From contig NC_088313.1 of assembly GCF_910592395.1 (NCBI RefSeq), positions 1,364,501-1,428,500 on the forward strand: DNA of 64,000 nt, given 5' to 3'. The position numbers and the translations under genes were made by a program. Below, piece by piece: positions 33,982 through 47,500 of the stretch (position 1 is its first letter; every line of letters starts with the position of its first letter). The stretch comes from Lineus longissimus. Lineage: Eukaryota; Nemertea; Pilidiophora; Heteronemertea; Lineidae. The notes beneath the pieces were generated by a model. That model was not told the DNA's origin and did no database searches. It worked only from the letters and a program-made list of their open reading frames with translations.

Positions 33982-36900
33982 AAGTTCTTTTCCCCATGGC
34001 AAGCTTTAACAGCAGGGAAGATCAAGAACCGATCAGTAAATGGTCAGCTGTTGTCACGAAGTAAGCAGGCCGACTTTATAAAAATGAACTGCGACACTGA
34101 CTGTTTTTTTGGTAATCTTTCACGAATCATGATGACACTCGAATAAAAGTTGCCTCGACACCTATGTTCGGTCAGGCCTTACACTGTCCGTACGTGTATC
34201 TCATTCAAATCAAGCGGTTTCTTTTCGAGATGTGTTTTTGTCAACCATCTTGTTTGTTCATTCGCACATGTTTACTTGAGAGTACTGGGCGAGTGGATAC
34301 TTCAGATCATTCTCCGCAACAGAGAGTCCATATAGCTGAAACACGATTTCATGTCGCGCTCGGGCAATAGAGGCGACTTTCTGGTGAAAGGTCCATACAC
34401 ACATACGCGGTTTGAAGATCGCTTGACGCCAAATATCTGTGATATTTTACGCAGCCCTCCCAACCGATGAAAGTATGTAATCTGAGTCGTGTTTGTGAGT
34501 AAGACTGGTTGGAACGTCGACAGAAGTACGACATTGATGTCAGCATATAATTTTTCGATGACAAAACGTTACGTTTTCAACCACACGCTATAACAATCGA
34601 CGTCTTAATTGAATATCAAATCCTCGATTTATTTCGTTTCGGAAATGTCTTGCTGGGGCAATAGTCATGAAAGAATCGTTCAAAGAAAGATTGATCAAAA
34701 AACAAAGAATGAAACAGCTTCTGTAGATAGAAGAATAAATGGCGTGACATTTGAGCGTGCGTGCTGCATGTACCGTGTGCAAAACAGCAACGGGAACGCC
34801 TAAGAAAATCTTCCGTCTCTCCAGGTACGATAAAAAAACTAAAGGAAATATCAATGGGGGCTATTCTGTAAAATCTAAACAATGATTGGTTATTATATTG
34901 TTCCATCACACGTCCAGGTCTGCGATTTATTGTATAAAACTGGGTACAAATCTATCCCAGAAACCTCATATTGTGCCTTTATTCGTCATAGATCGTTGGG
35001 GTTTGTACAACAGTTATTATAAGGCGAAGAAACACGATATCAAACTATTCATAGACTGGGAACGACTTGGTGTAAAACTAATCAATTGTGCACTGCAACC
35101 TTTTGACAATTCGCAGCGTGATTCCATCAATAGGGAGAGAGCGGGCACAATCTGAGCCCAATAGGTGAGATCGCAACTCGGATTGGGTCTCAAAGCCATT
35201 GCCCCGCGCCATGCAATCGAGCTGTTCAGTTAACGATCGTAGCGGGGACTTCCAGCCCGTGTCTCGTCATCGATACGGCTGACACGATCGGTTGGAAAGT
35301 CAACGATTCTGTCAATTGTTCGCCTCAGTTGATTTTTCTTCTTGCCAATCCTTTACTGATAAACCTCGATATAGCGATGCTCAGTTTAAGTTAAGGTCAG
35401 GGAGACGAAACAGTTCAGAATATCATTTTTGGTCTTCGATGGGTGTGGGACGGCGAGTGATAGGAGCTAGCAGCCTCCGACGCTTTCAGTTTGGTCTTCT
35501 ATCGCAAACAAATTGCATCGTCACCAGTGTGGACGAGCGCGCCAGAATCATGCTCTGTTAAACATCGCAGAAGAGTACCCGGGCCAATGGTCACATCCCT
35601 TTTCTGGTGTTGGGTGGACAAGTGCACCTTTTAATGCCACCGGAGTATAGCCGATACAAAAACGTGTACGAGTGGTTTTGACATACCCAGCATAACAACT
35701 AACGGACCCTTCTCCTATAGAGTGTAGGCCCGGAATGCTAGTACTGGTAACGGACGGCCAATACTGTGCTTTACTTTCTGCCTTCACGTACAATCATTTT
35801 CGAAGCCAATATCTATTCTACTCAGCCCGTGCGGACAATCATCATCATACAATATGAGGTGCGGAAAAACACCAAGTCGATCTCCAAGATGGCTTTTGCC
35901 TCTGGTCTGCTCTCCCCCGCGTCTCATTTCTATACCCCACCATTTTATATGAATCTAAAACCCGCTAATGACGTGTCAGAAGAAAAATATACGCAATAAA
36001 ATTTTCATAACGGTCGTAATGTCAGGGACCTAGGGAGCGATAAATCATACACCTCGGGGGCGGCAATCTGGATAGACATGGGGCACAATACAAATGCGGT
36101 TTCACCCGCACCAGAGCCAAACTTTGTGCACAACTAGTAGTGTTCGAGTGTGATGTCGCTATTGTTCCATTTGACCTGCGAAAACTGTCAGGTGTAACAT
36201 TTTATTTTTCACATATCAGAGTGTTACAGAATGAAAGAGGAGTAATGGGTTGATCCACGGTCCTAACGTGGTACAGGTCCGTAGCTGAGTCTACGAAGGA
36301 AAGGTCGTTTTGATCTGTTATACGAGGCGTTCGATAAAAGGCCCTACCCGTAGTGGGGTCAGAGATGGAGCGAGCCCGAATCTCGACAAAAGTAACACTC
36401 CGTTGTTTCCCCGACCAATTTTTTCTTTATTTGTCCCGAGGCGCGCTGGATGGTGTGGAGGGACACCTCATGGTCTTCGTGTGAGGAATAGCCCTGAGAA
36501 AAAGAAGATCGAGTTCGATTTTGGTACAATTGTGGGCGATCGAGCGACCCAAAAACTCCACAGCTGCGTTCATAATGAGATTGTTTTCAATATCAATCTT
36601 CTTCAAACTTAGCTTGAACTGGACCACTCTCAGAATCTACAGATCCATCATACCGCGGGAACCTGGCCCCTCAGAGTCCGATTATTATTCAGCTATTTCC
36701 ATAAAAGTCAAGCACATTAACCTCCGGCTGACAAATCGAGCCCTTGTCGCGCGGAAAGTGCGCTGGGTGTTTTTAGGTGGCACAACATTGCTGCAATTAT
36801 GGTACATGAATCAGGCCAGGCAAAAAAGAGACTGAAGTGATTTGAAGGGTATGCGGCTTAGGTGTTCCAGTCACGGGGAAGGCAAGGACACTCTGGGCTG

Positions 36901-39900
36901 TTGGACTCGGGCAGTTTGTCGGCAAACCTGACCGAGATCGCCACAGTGCTGCCATCCCTTTCCTTAGGAACCAAAGCTTATCTAGAGCTTCACATCAAGA
37001 ATCCAAATGAAATTGTATGCAGTGATTAAGCTCACTTTCGTTGACATCAAAATAATATGTATCGCATATTTCTTTATCATTCTCTATGCAAAAAGTCAAC
37101 CCGGGTTTCATTTCTTCTGTACGTTACAACCAACCTGTGAGTCGACGAGGCAAAGATGTGCTGACGAGTGACTTATGTGTAAGAATCATTGATAAACCTT
37201 CCATTGAAAAAATATTTAGATGTTACACGTCAATGCCAAATACAAAAACAGATTGACCCCGTTTACGAGTCCAATCGTGGATCGCATTTTGAAGTATTTG
37301 CGCCGCGAATGCGAAACGATATTTTTTCGTTCGGCCTTCTTTTCATTTCGTCCCTATGGAACGGAAAGGCAATTTAATTGAGTAGATTGGGCTTGCGATC
37401 TCTACTCCTCTGTTTTACGAGCTTTATATTGTGTGTAAAAATGCTCTGGTGATACCAGAGCCCCAAGGCGTCACGCCTCGCCTCGCTCATTGCCAGCAGG
37501 AATATTAAAACGCGCCGCGCTATTAATTATTCACATATCATGAAACTGCACCTCATTCAAATGGCATAACATTTTTAAAATGTCAGATTTAGCGAGTTTT
37601 GAAACAAAGACACCCGACTATGACTTCAATCTATTTTAAATTTAAGATTGATGTAAAATGTGTACTGGCACGGGGTTGGTGGCCTCGGGTTTTAGCTGAA
37701 CAGAACTTTTGGCTGTTTAAAGATGCACCTCACGACGGTTTACTAAAATAATTATTTCAAAGTTTTGAGAATCGGCAACTACATTTCTTTCGTCCTGACG
37801 TTTAAGGATAACAATGATGCACTAAATCGAGAAATATTATAAAACCTACTATCGACGTTCTTCGGAGAATGCGAGTTAAAAGAGGGTTGTGCTTTTGGTC
37901 ATCGCCCTCCTTATCAAGAGTCCAAGCCGCACCAACTGCCACTCAGGATAAAATATTGTCACCATCTTCAAACACACTATTGAAAGACCGACTTGACCCA
38001 AACTTTTAACCGCCACGTTTTTGCAGGCGGTTCCTTTTGCGAATAACCTCAATTGCGAACAGAAAAATTGAATAAGTATTTCGAGAGACGACCCACGACC
38101 TCATGACTCTAACTGTCGATTCATTGATATCCCAAAATGTGGAGTTCGTTGTACGTTACCGAACTTATACAGTGTACCAGTATAAGAATTAGCTTCCTAC
38201 CGTTAACAGCATGCCATATACCACCAGCATCCCTTAGTAAACGTTTGGTCAATAAAGTCATCCCTCAATTATTCATGTAGCGATCCGGTCGTATTGGGTT
38301 CCCACCACTTGGAACAGCACGGCAATAGTTTAATCTATATTTTATGATTTTTCATTGCATCTTCTCACAAGATCGTGTGTTTAGTTAAAAACACAATTGT
38401 ATTGTTCCATCATTAAGACACAATTTGCCCCGGTCGCGATTACTGGGAGTATTCCCTTAACGCGGAATGTGACAGTGGTTCTGCGTTCTCCGCTGGTAAT
38501 TAGAGCATTATAAGTAGGCAATGGCCAATTTCCATCTCTCTGTTAGCGTATAAAATCGTCCCGAAGGACCCCTTAATGGACTAAGTAGGCACTGCTTTAT
38601 TCTAAAGTTGATTCTGAGAGCAAGGGAAGGTTCAAACTACCATTACTCAATCAGCGTGATGGAGACCATGTGAGACAAATTGATGAGGTTGGAGTGGATC
38701 CGACGGTCGTAAAGGCATGTTTGGGGTCGGGGAAGTGGTTAGTCTAGAACACCGGCAATCAAAGCTGAGGGGGCTACCTTTTTATGGAAGTTGTCTGATA
38801 TTCTCATTCATTGGCATGGTTGGTGATACTACCGTTGAGGTAAAGCAATTAATGTGAGGCAAGCTATACGTCTATTCCATGTTCATCCAACTGGAGAACC
38901 CATTGGTGTCCCTAACCCTCCTAGTGCATTTTGACAAATAATTTGCGTCTTTGCATTCGATCTCGTCGGCGAGGATTTTTTTTTAAAATTCAGTTATACT
39001 CTGTGCGATGCTATTGTTAATTTCAGTAAGTGCCTCACGTATTTGATCCAACACATTTTTGGACACTAGAGGCAGTAGGGTGTCACCGGCAGACATCCAT
39101 ATCTAAACATGTGAGGTACACACACTGAATTTTCAAGTAGGAACTCGGACGTGCCTTGCTTCGTTTGACCAAGTGGTCTGTGCTGCTGATCTAGATTCGG
39201 CAGTGAAGTTCGCTCTTCTGGGCGAGCAGAAGGGAAAATCATGCTGTGTTCTAACATGTCGCAGAAGATTACCGAGATTTACTATTTACATCGACTTAGA
39301 GGACAAATCTCCTGCACATCATTTGAGACCCCCACTTAGCGACACAGTGCCCGCATGCAATATTTATTGAGTTTGAGTGATTTTGAATTGTGCACACTTT
39401 ACGAGTGAGCCGTGCTTTGGTTCACTTGAGACGAGTGATCAGATTAGCCGGCTGACTCCCAAGGAACTCGATTCCCTGCAGATCATCCGATGCCGAAACC
39501 AGATCCGAAGGGGATTTTTTGCACAAAAGGGTAAAGTGTCAAAGACTGTACGGCTGCGTAATGAGGCTGGGGAGATAGCTGCAGCTGCGGACCAGGGTAT
39601 GTCATATCTCGGTGCAGATTGACGTGGTCTCGTTTAGTTCAAATGATGTTTTGTTTGATCTTTCTCTAAAATTAAGGTACGTGGAGCATCCCTGAAGGAT
39701 CACCAGCGCTATTTCTACAAGATAGTGCATTGTTGTGATTCTTCTCATGGACTTCGATACGGTATTAGATTCAGCTCCTTTTGGCTGGTGAGGTCATCAC
39801 TGGCATAACTGTTTGGATGCTGACATCCTCCAACAGTCAAGCAAAGCCCTGCTGTGAATACAAGTAACTTACATCGCCCGTTATGTAAGTGTAACTGATA

Positions 39901-40948
39901 TGGTTTAAGGTTGAGATGACGTTTTGGACTGAGTGTGACCGGCCCCTATAGAAGAAATATCCGCACATATCATGCCTAGCAATCCAAATGTATCATAAAA
40001 CGGTTACTGTATGCAAACTGATCCGAAACACGTCAAATAGTATGAGCGAACGTCTCTCTCATATCACCAATTAGACTGCTATGATGACAAACGTGTGGAT
40101 AGCCTTTGGTATCGCGAGGGCTCAGAATTTTTTCCCGTTCAAAAAGAACCTCGCGAACAGCGTATGACCCTTCGGCAACACACAGCTCTGTGGAGAACCA
40201 TACCCTGCTAATTTCCATTCTTTGTTTTTTCCCATGTTTTACTCCCTGATTTTTATATCAAAGACTGTAGCGCGCGGGCACGGGACATTTTAGACCCTTA
40301 CGGACTATGACAACGGATGCGGCTATTTTCGTGAAAGGTTCTATCTAATTGGTGACCATGATGTCGTTGAGATAGCGATATATACGTTCATTACTTGCCT
40401 CTTATTGTTATTCGCCTACGTTGATAGGAAATTGTACTTTTTCTTTTGTCTCGTGTGGTATACGCACTCTTGTGTTTATATGGAAATGACACCTCGCCGT
40501 GTTTGTAACAACTGGGAACAAGTGTCGTTTAATCAAAAGCAAATTCCTGTCACTTATTGCTGGCTAGTTTTGTGATATCAGTTATATCTCTGCGTGGATT
40601 AAGATTGAAACTATATCATTCTGTCATTCTGTAGAAGATATGTCCTTGTAATTTTTTGTACGACGTTTTTTTTCTCTCCTCGTACAAGTGTATCTGGTTT
40701 AATAACTCGTGATTTGGCTCGGATGCTTTTTTCTGAGGTATCTGTTTTCATAAGTGTCGTCAAGAATAGAAGAGATTCTAATCTGATGCTGTCAAGGGGG
40801 CAATGTACTTGAGTATGAGCTATGAACCAGACACACTATCGTTTGGTCGCGGGAAGGCAACGCCACGATCGAGTATATACAATCATGGAGAAGATTCTCC
40901 TGAGAGCGTTTTGTAAGAGACCTTATCAGCTAATCGTCACTGTCGCTC

Positions 40949-41050
<102 letters not shown>

Positions 41051-41180
41051 ATATTATCACGATATTATCTAGCTAAGAACACGAAATTAATTGTCGCAAG
41101 CCTTTCGCCTGACCGCGATGCCATCATCAGCCGAGACATTTATATCCCTTTTTGTTTTATTCAAATGAAAAAAAGCCGCC

Positions 41181-41358
41181 TTGCCTCCGCAGAAAATGTG
41201 CTTTCGATTTTAATTGGCTGCAGACGTATCCGAACGGTGCCCTTCGCAAGAAGTTTTGTGCTGTTTTTCAAAATACAAATGTATCCTTGCCTCCGCAGAC
41301 AATGTGCTTTCGATTTTGATTGGCTACTGGTATATCCGAACAGTGGGCCTTCGCAAAA
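41181..41358. repeat. Local direct duplication, period about 106 bp
   Basis: TTGCCTCCGCAGAAAATGTG at 41181 recurs as TTGCCTCCGCAGACAATGTG at 41287. Similarity continues through CTTTCGATTTT-ATTGGCT, GTATCCGAAC and CCTTCGCAA, the last being 107 bases apart. The two copies are about 85-90% alike over some 70 bases. Both carry an ATTGG (CCAAT-box) motif. Confidence 0.8.
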
Positions 41359-41599
41359 CGTATATAAGTGGTATATTTGATTACCCCGTATTAAATGACA
41401 AGTGCATGTAGACTGATGATGGGTTATAAATACCCCGGGAAAAAATAGTCGCGACAGCATCCAAGACCGAAGGAAGGGTTGCCTAACCACTGCGAAGAAA
41501 CAGTAGTCGGAACACCTAAGGTGGCTACACTTCAAAGAAAAATAGATTAGCAGGAGTAATGTTTCCATTTTTGCCCCCTTGTCTTGCAAAGTAAATTTC

Positions 41600-44500
41600 A
41601 CTCGATTATACCTAATTGGCTATAGTTTAGATTACATTATTTTCATGTACGTCATATTTACATATAATGGTGATACTAGTGGTACGTCAGTTGACCCTTT
41701 ATCGCATGTTTTTCTTCAATTTTGAATTGGGTGATGCAAAATTCTGATCATTTCTATTTGCCCTAGATGTTTCATGGGGGTCGATGTTATTAAATTTGCT
41801 GTGATAACCCCTTGATAAAAGGGTAGAACGATGTAAATTTAGGCTTTGGTGCGAGCGAGCTAAGTGAATTGAAGATAATCTATCCTGATTTGTTCCGTTT
41901 CAATTTTTGAGGTATCACCGCAGCTCAGTACTACATGCAAATAGACCGAGCGTGAAGATTTACTTAGAGTATCAGATAATATCCTGCACGTAATCTAACG
42001 CTATAAGAAAGGTCGGATGCAGTGAAGCGTTGCATTGTCACATCTCAAGGCGGCCATAAGCATCTCCGCAATATCTCCGCATCAAAGCGCAAATCGGAGT
42101 TGGGTGTAAAATTAGACGCGGTATTAAATGCTCCACTTAAAATGGAGGAAAATTACATTACATTACAATATGATTCGATCGCGATTCTGGAGTCTTTGCC
42201 ACTCAAACGTGTGATGGGCTTTTAAATAAATTAATATCGAAATTGGAATTTCTTGTATTCCTTAGGAAGGTTGAGTTGAGACTGAGGGATGATGTGTTGG
42301 AGATGGTTGTGATGCTTCACTTGGTTCAGTGAATAGAATGGGTAATGATATTACGAGAATTGCCGCGAGTCATGTCTTGGAATTGTGAGCTGGTACTCCA
42401 CTGTTCATTCCAGCGTGACAATGACAGTGGCTCGTGTGCATCGATATGACTGGTGCACAGCGGTGCTCAGTCTTTTCAGGTTGAAACATGGACTGGAGTG
42501 TGTTTCACTCTGTCGAGCTGAGCTGTGCTCTATGTTGTGGATTATGTTGACTGTCGTAATTAATAGCAAGGTTTTGATCAATCTGTTTCAGCCTAATTGA
42601 AAGTTCTGAACAGTATGCACCACCACACATAAAGCACGTCCATTCTCATTCATCTTGAAACAAATCTGATCTGTGATTGGCTTTCCACATACATGACAGA
42701 AATGCTATTGGAGCAAGTAAGGCGTGACAAACAATGCCGTGGTGATCAACCACTTTCAGCCCCCAATGAAACCTTGACTGTCCATACTGCCACACAAATA
42801 GCGCGTACAACCTTGTCCATCTTGAGGTGAATTCAATACATTCGCTTGCTTTACTTTGCTTGATCAGCGTTACAGGTGGTGCCAATCCATTAACCCAAAC
42901 CTCTTCACGTAGCTTTCAATTTGCTCGAGCACCTTCATGCTGCTTTCAATTTATCAAGACCTTTATCCCCAGCTCGTTAATTTATTGGCTCCCTTTACGT
43001 CAGGGGCTGTCGAATAATGCGAAATCTTCTCAAGAGCGATTGGAACACAAACAAAATGCGAACCCTCTCCAGGGCAAGAGACCTGAATGGCACTTAAGAT
43101 GTTGGCTACTTTGGCTACGACGATAAGGAGGCTCCATAATCTGAATTAATATGATATATTGTCTTGTCGCTTTGATACTGACGGTGTTCCGGGCTCCCTA
43201 CGGATCGGTCGCAGCTCACGCCGAGCCCGCGCGCCAGCTAATGTGCTAATACTATAAGATAATGGTCGGGACCGTAGCCTCAAGTCACACTCCTTCTAAT
43301 CACGGTCATCTTTGAGACCGATTGTGATTAAGGTAAAGAGATGATATTCCCAGCTATTAATTGTGTAACGTGCTTTGTCTTATAACGTATTTAGTGACGA
43401 GGTCACTTTAATTGTAATTCATCCTTGCCAGAAGCGCGACTGATCTTGTAGAACGTGAAGAGGTAGGAAATTGGTTTATAAAATCTTACAGAATTGAGAA
43501 ATTAGCCGTGGCTATTGAAAGTGAAAAGTTGTGTTTGAAGACGAATTTGACCTTTGTCATAACAATGATAAGAGCCTTTGGCTAATTCTTAAAATAATTT
43601 CGGACAAAAGATAAGATTTTTGTTATTCAACTACATGTAGCATCTACTAAAACGGTCAATAGTTACTTTGTACATTCTTCGGAATAACGGTTTTTGATCT
43701 TTTGAAAAACCTTCAAAATTTTTGGAGATTCTGTAAAACTTTTAAGGGTCTGTCATTTCGCTGAAACAAAATCTAAGGGAACCATACGTATTGTTTTGTT
43801 TCAAAGGTTCAAAAATCGACATTTCTTTCAGTTCTTGGCTGTGGGCTGCCTCGGCCCTTTTTACAAGTCCGTGACACTACGGCATCTCGAGCTTGGTATA
43901 TATCTGAATTGGTAAATCATGATCATAGCTTCTATGATATTTACTACTCATAGTACACTTGGTATCTACATGCTAATCACACCAGTATTATTCCTGACAC
44001 CGACACGAGGCGTGGACGCTTTTCAACCAGTGAAACAAGAAATATAAGATTTACGTAAAGTGCGACATCACTCTATGATATGCGGCTAATAAAAAGCCAC
44101 TAAATAAAAATCACTGGTTATGTTTTCTGCCAGCCTCTCGTGTTGTATCGGTGGAGAAGTCTCACAAGACCATGCTAAAGAAGATTACGGATATCTGAAA
44201 ATACCAATAATCCCGTGCCAGAAACCCCTACCCGGCGCGGGGGTCATGTTCATTCGCCAACAAAAGTGCGCTACTCCTACAGAAAACCACCGCAGCTGCT
44301 AACAATATACATTTCTTTTCACACACCAAACGCCAGTTGAGATTTCGTGAGCCAATATGATATAAGATCTTCTGGTGATATGAGGAAGCGGCGCTGTTTG
44401 CCCAACATTTAACCTGAGTGCTACAATGTAGCTCATGCGATATCGGCAAGATATCAAGAATTTTTATCTTTTTTATGCCAATGTCAGAGTCCTACTTTGA

Positions 44501-47500
44501 AAGTTAACCAGTGGGTTGTCGTGTAGGCATCAAACAGAACCTTCCCCCGCCAGGGTTCGACGCCTATTCGACAACGGAATCGTGCCGAATCCCGAGTTGT
44601 TTTTTGTGACGATATTATGTCGAACTAATGTAAGAAATGACAGATGCCGATTTTCATGTACCGTCGGATGCCCAAAAAACGTGCCGTGCACGTTTCGAGG
44701 TGTATTTCTGTCGAAATTTGTCAGTTGGCAAAGAAAAGAACTTACGATTCTGTGTCCTGGTATAATATTACCACAATGAGCCTCTCCGATTTCCCAACGC
44801 GTTTCTGTTGCTTTTTTTAATATGGATGGATTTATATCTGCCGGAAGCTCATTTTCTGATTTACAAGATCTCATATCGGCATTTTGTTTATAACTTACTT
44901 AGTACTTTGTCTTCGTCAAAGTCCACCAAGGTTAGTAATCTTGGGTTCCATGTTCCTTGCATATCCAAACTATAGCATTCTTCTTATAACTATAGTCATA
45001 TCATCATCGGCATCTCGCTAAAAGACAAGGCAGCGACCGCTCGGAAAGGTTTCTCGACGACATTCAATTTCACTTTTGCCAATAATTGGTCCTATATCAT
45101 ATCCTAACAAATTACTGAAAGACGTGTCCATTCGATAGCAAATTTCCTGTTCACTATAGAGATATTTAGTAAGACGATTACTAGAAAAAATCTTGGCATA
45201 ATTTGTTGAGAAACTGGAGTTTTTGGCTTTCTCTGGTATAAAGAATACAATTAAGACATTTCTCGCTATCTCCGAAAGAAGAGATTTTTCGTCGTATTCA
45301 GACCTTTCTCCCGCTAAGTTCCATGACTTAAGGAAATTAGCATTCTTTACCCGCCTAATCTGTGCGAGAACTTCTCCGGACAAAGTGACCGGATCTAATA
45401 CTAGTCGCAATAAGATGAGAAAAGCTGCACGGCCAGGAAGAAATGTGGAGAGGATTTTTTTGTGGGGTATTCTGTTGGTAATCTGAGTCGTCCTTCGGAA
45501 GATGTCCCTTGTGTTCAATATTATTGCAAGTGTTTTTATTGAGTAATGAAAAGATAGGATTATATTCTCTCAGAAGATTTGCAGAAATGTCAATATATAT
45601 TACCAATTAGTTATTAGAATGATGACTTCTAGAGCAAAAAATTATGATCGCATTTTGTGGTTTGTATTCATGTATTCTTCTAAATGTTTAAAGGAAATTT
45701 CTGTCCTGAACACAATTACACGACTGGTTCTTAATGTACGGGTGTGAAAGTAATTTAGTCACGAAGAAAGTTTGTCTGACCCTGTTGTCAAGAAAAGGAA
45801 GGTCTGAATCCGTTTCGCGGTCATACAATTTCCTTTTGCCCGGACACTCTCGTAAAACATTTCAAACTTCTACAACGGAATAGGATTACTTCAACATTTC
45901 ATTAGGGCGTACACGCATTCATTCTGTCTGCCAAAACATTATCGATGTTAATGGTATTCGAATGAAAGTTGCGCAACATTAGTGTTAATATTATCATGGT
46001 GTTTTGAGATGATGTTCCAAATGGACTTCTTTCTCATATCCAGGCCATGACTAATATAATCACATTATCTTCTTCTTACCAAACGAATTTGTGGTGAACT
46101 GGCATCCGACCCAACACATCCCGAGCATATTTGAAACTCTTTGAGAAAAAATGCGCCATACAGTTGCACCGACAAAATTTATTCTAACTCTACTCTCTAT
46201 CGAAACTTTTCGATAGCATCTTCTAGTTCTAAAATTTCTATCTTAGCCGTAAATTCATACAATGCGCAACTGATAAAGTCTGTTGCATTGTATGATGACA
46301 CCAGCGTATAATGCTGTGAAATGAATATTCTCGCATACAAAACACGACCACTTTTAGTAAACTTACATTGAAATATACTTTCTAGTTGTTAGTGATTTTA
46401 CTCGAAGCAAGGAAAACCATCTAACGTTCTCACCTCACGTTTCTAATTCGCTTTCTTCGCGCAAAGATCAAAGAGCGAAATATTATATCACGTCGATTCG
46501 CTATCAATTAAAACGCGTTCTTCCTAACAGCAAGGCGGCGTATACAATTTCTTATTAGATGAATCAATGAGGTCTGCATCAGTTGAGTGAGTCGTACTTT
46601 TAGTGTTGGTGGCTGCTCGTATAGACAGGATTGTAAGATGACAGCAGATGGCAGTCAGTTGAAAAGGGATTTCACACGACCAGCGTTAAAGCCTGCTCTC
46701 TCTTCCCGGGCCTTTTCTCTGGCGGTAAAAGCGCTGGCGTTCACGTTGTGTTTCGGGGGCTTGGCGGAAAATCCCTGATAATGAAAGTACGACACAGATT
46801 CCATGCTTAAAAGTTACAGGTGCACAACTGTTTATGTCTTGCGGGGGGATGTATGTGTGCATCCGTGGGATCAAAAACCAAATAATTATACTTTAGTTCT
46901 CACACGAAGCGGTTAACCATGAAGCAATGTGTAAGGTTCTTGGGTCAACGTATTTTGTAAAATTATTTCAAGGAACAGCGGAATTAACTGATGGTCTTTG
47001 TGGTTTAACTGCAATAAATACACTTGAGGGGTTCACCATTGAGTCAGGATTGTTAGCCCTCATTCACGCAGCGTGAGGCCTAGACGTTTAGGGGCCGCCA
47101 GACCCTCAGGAGACTTTCGGCTTCTTGGCCTATTTAAGTCGTGTAAAACTAATGACAGAATTATTGGCTGAGACAAATTCACAAATGCTGTTTAATCGTT
47201 TTGGCGTTCAGACTTGCGTCGCTGCTTTAGTATAGTCTATAATCCCATTAAAGGGTGAGTTGTTACTTTTTACATTGGTATGCTTAACTGAGGAAACATC
47301 GTGCGGTACGGAACATTAAAGAGGAATCACTTAAGTCAAGGGGCATCAGTTCGAGAAATTGTCAGGCCAAGAGGGATCATTATGGGGGTAAACACAGCAC
47401 AAAAATTTTGTAAAGAGTTGCTTATATTTTCAGATAAGTAGACTATGTAAGTCAACAATACCACTTGAAGAGTACGGCACCTTTCTTACACGACACTAAA

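Larger units (their letters stand above)
30000..40940. other. Gene-poor DNA, nothing firmly recognised
   Basis: About 11 kb without a convincing exon. A 17-base C run lies at 33965-33981. A minus-strand frame at 33004-33231 has a coding-like charged composition but no recognised family. Frames at 36310-36835 and 39173-39622 were examined and not recognised. Confidence 0.45.

Noticed and set aside
41161-41601. 146-codon minus-strand frame
   Set aside because: It spans a local DNA duplication and has no recognisable domain; repeat structure explains its length.
45018-45518. 166-codon minus-strand frame
   Set aside because: No family recognised and no good splice context. One or two frames of this length are expected by chance in 64 kb.
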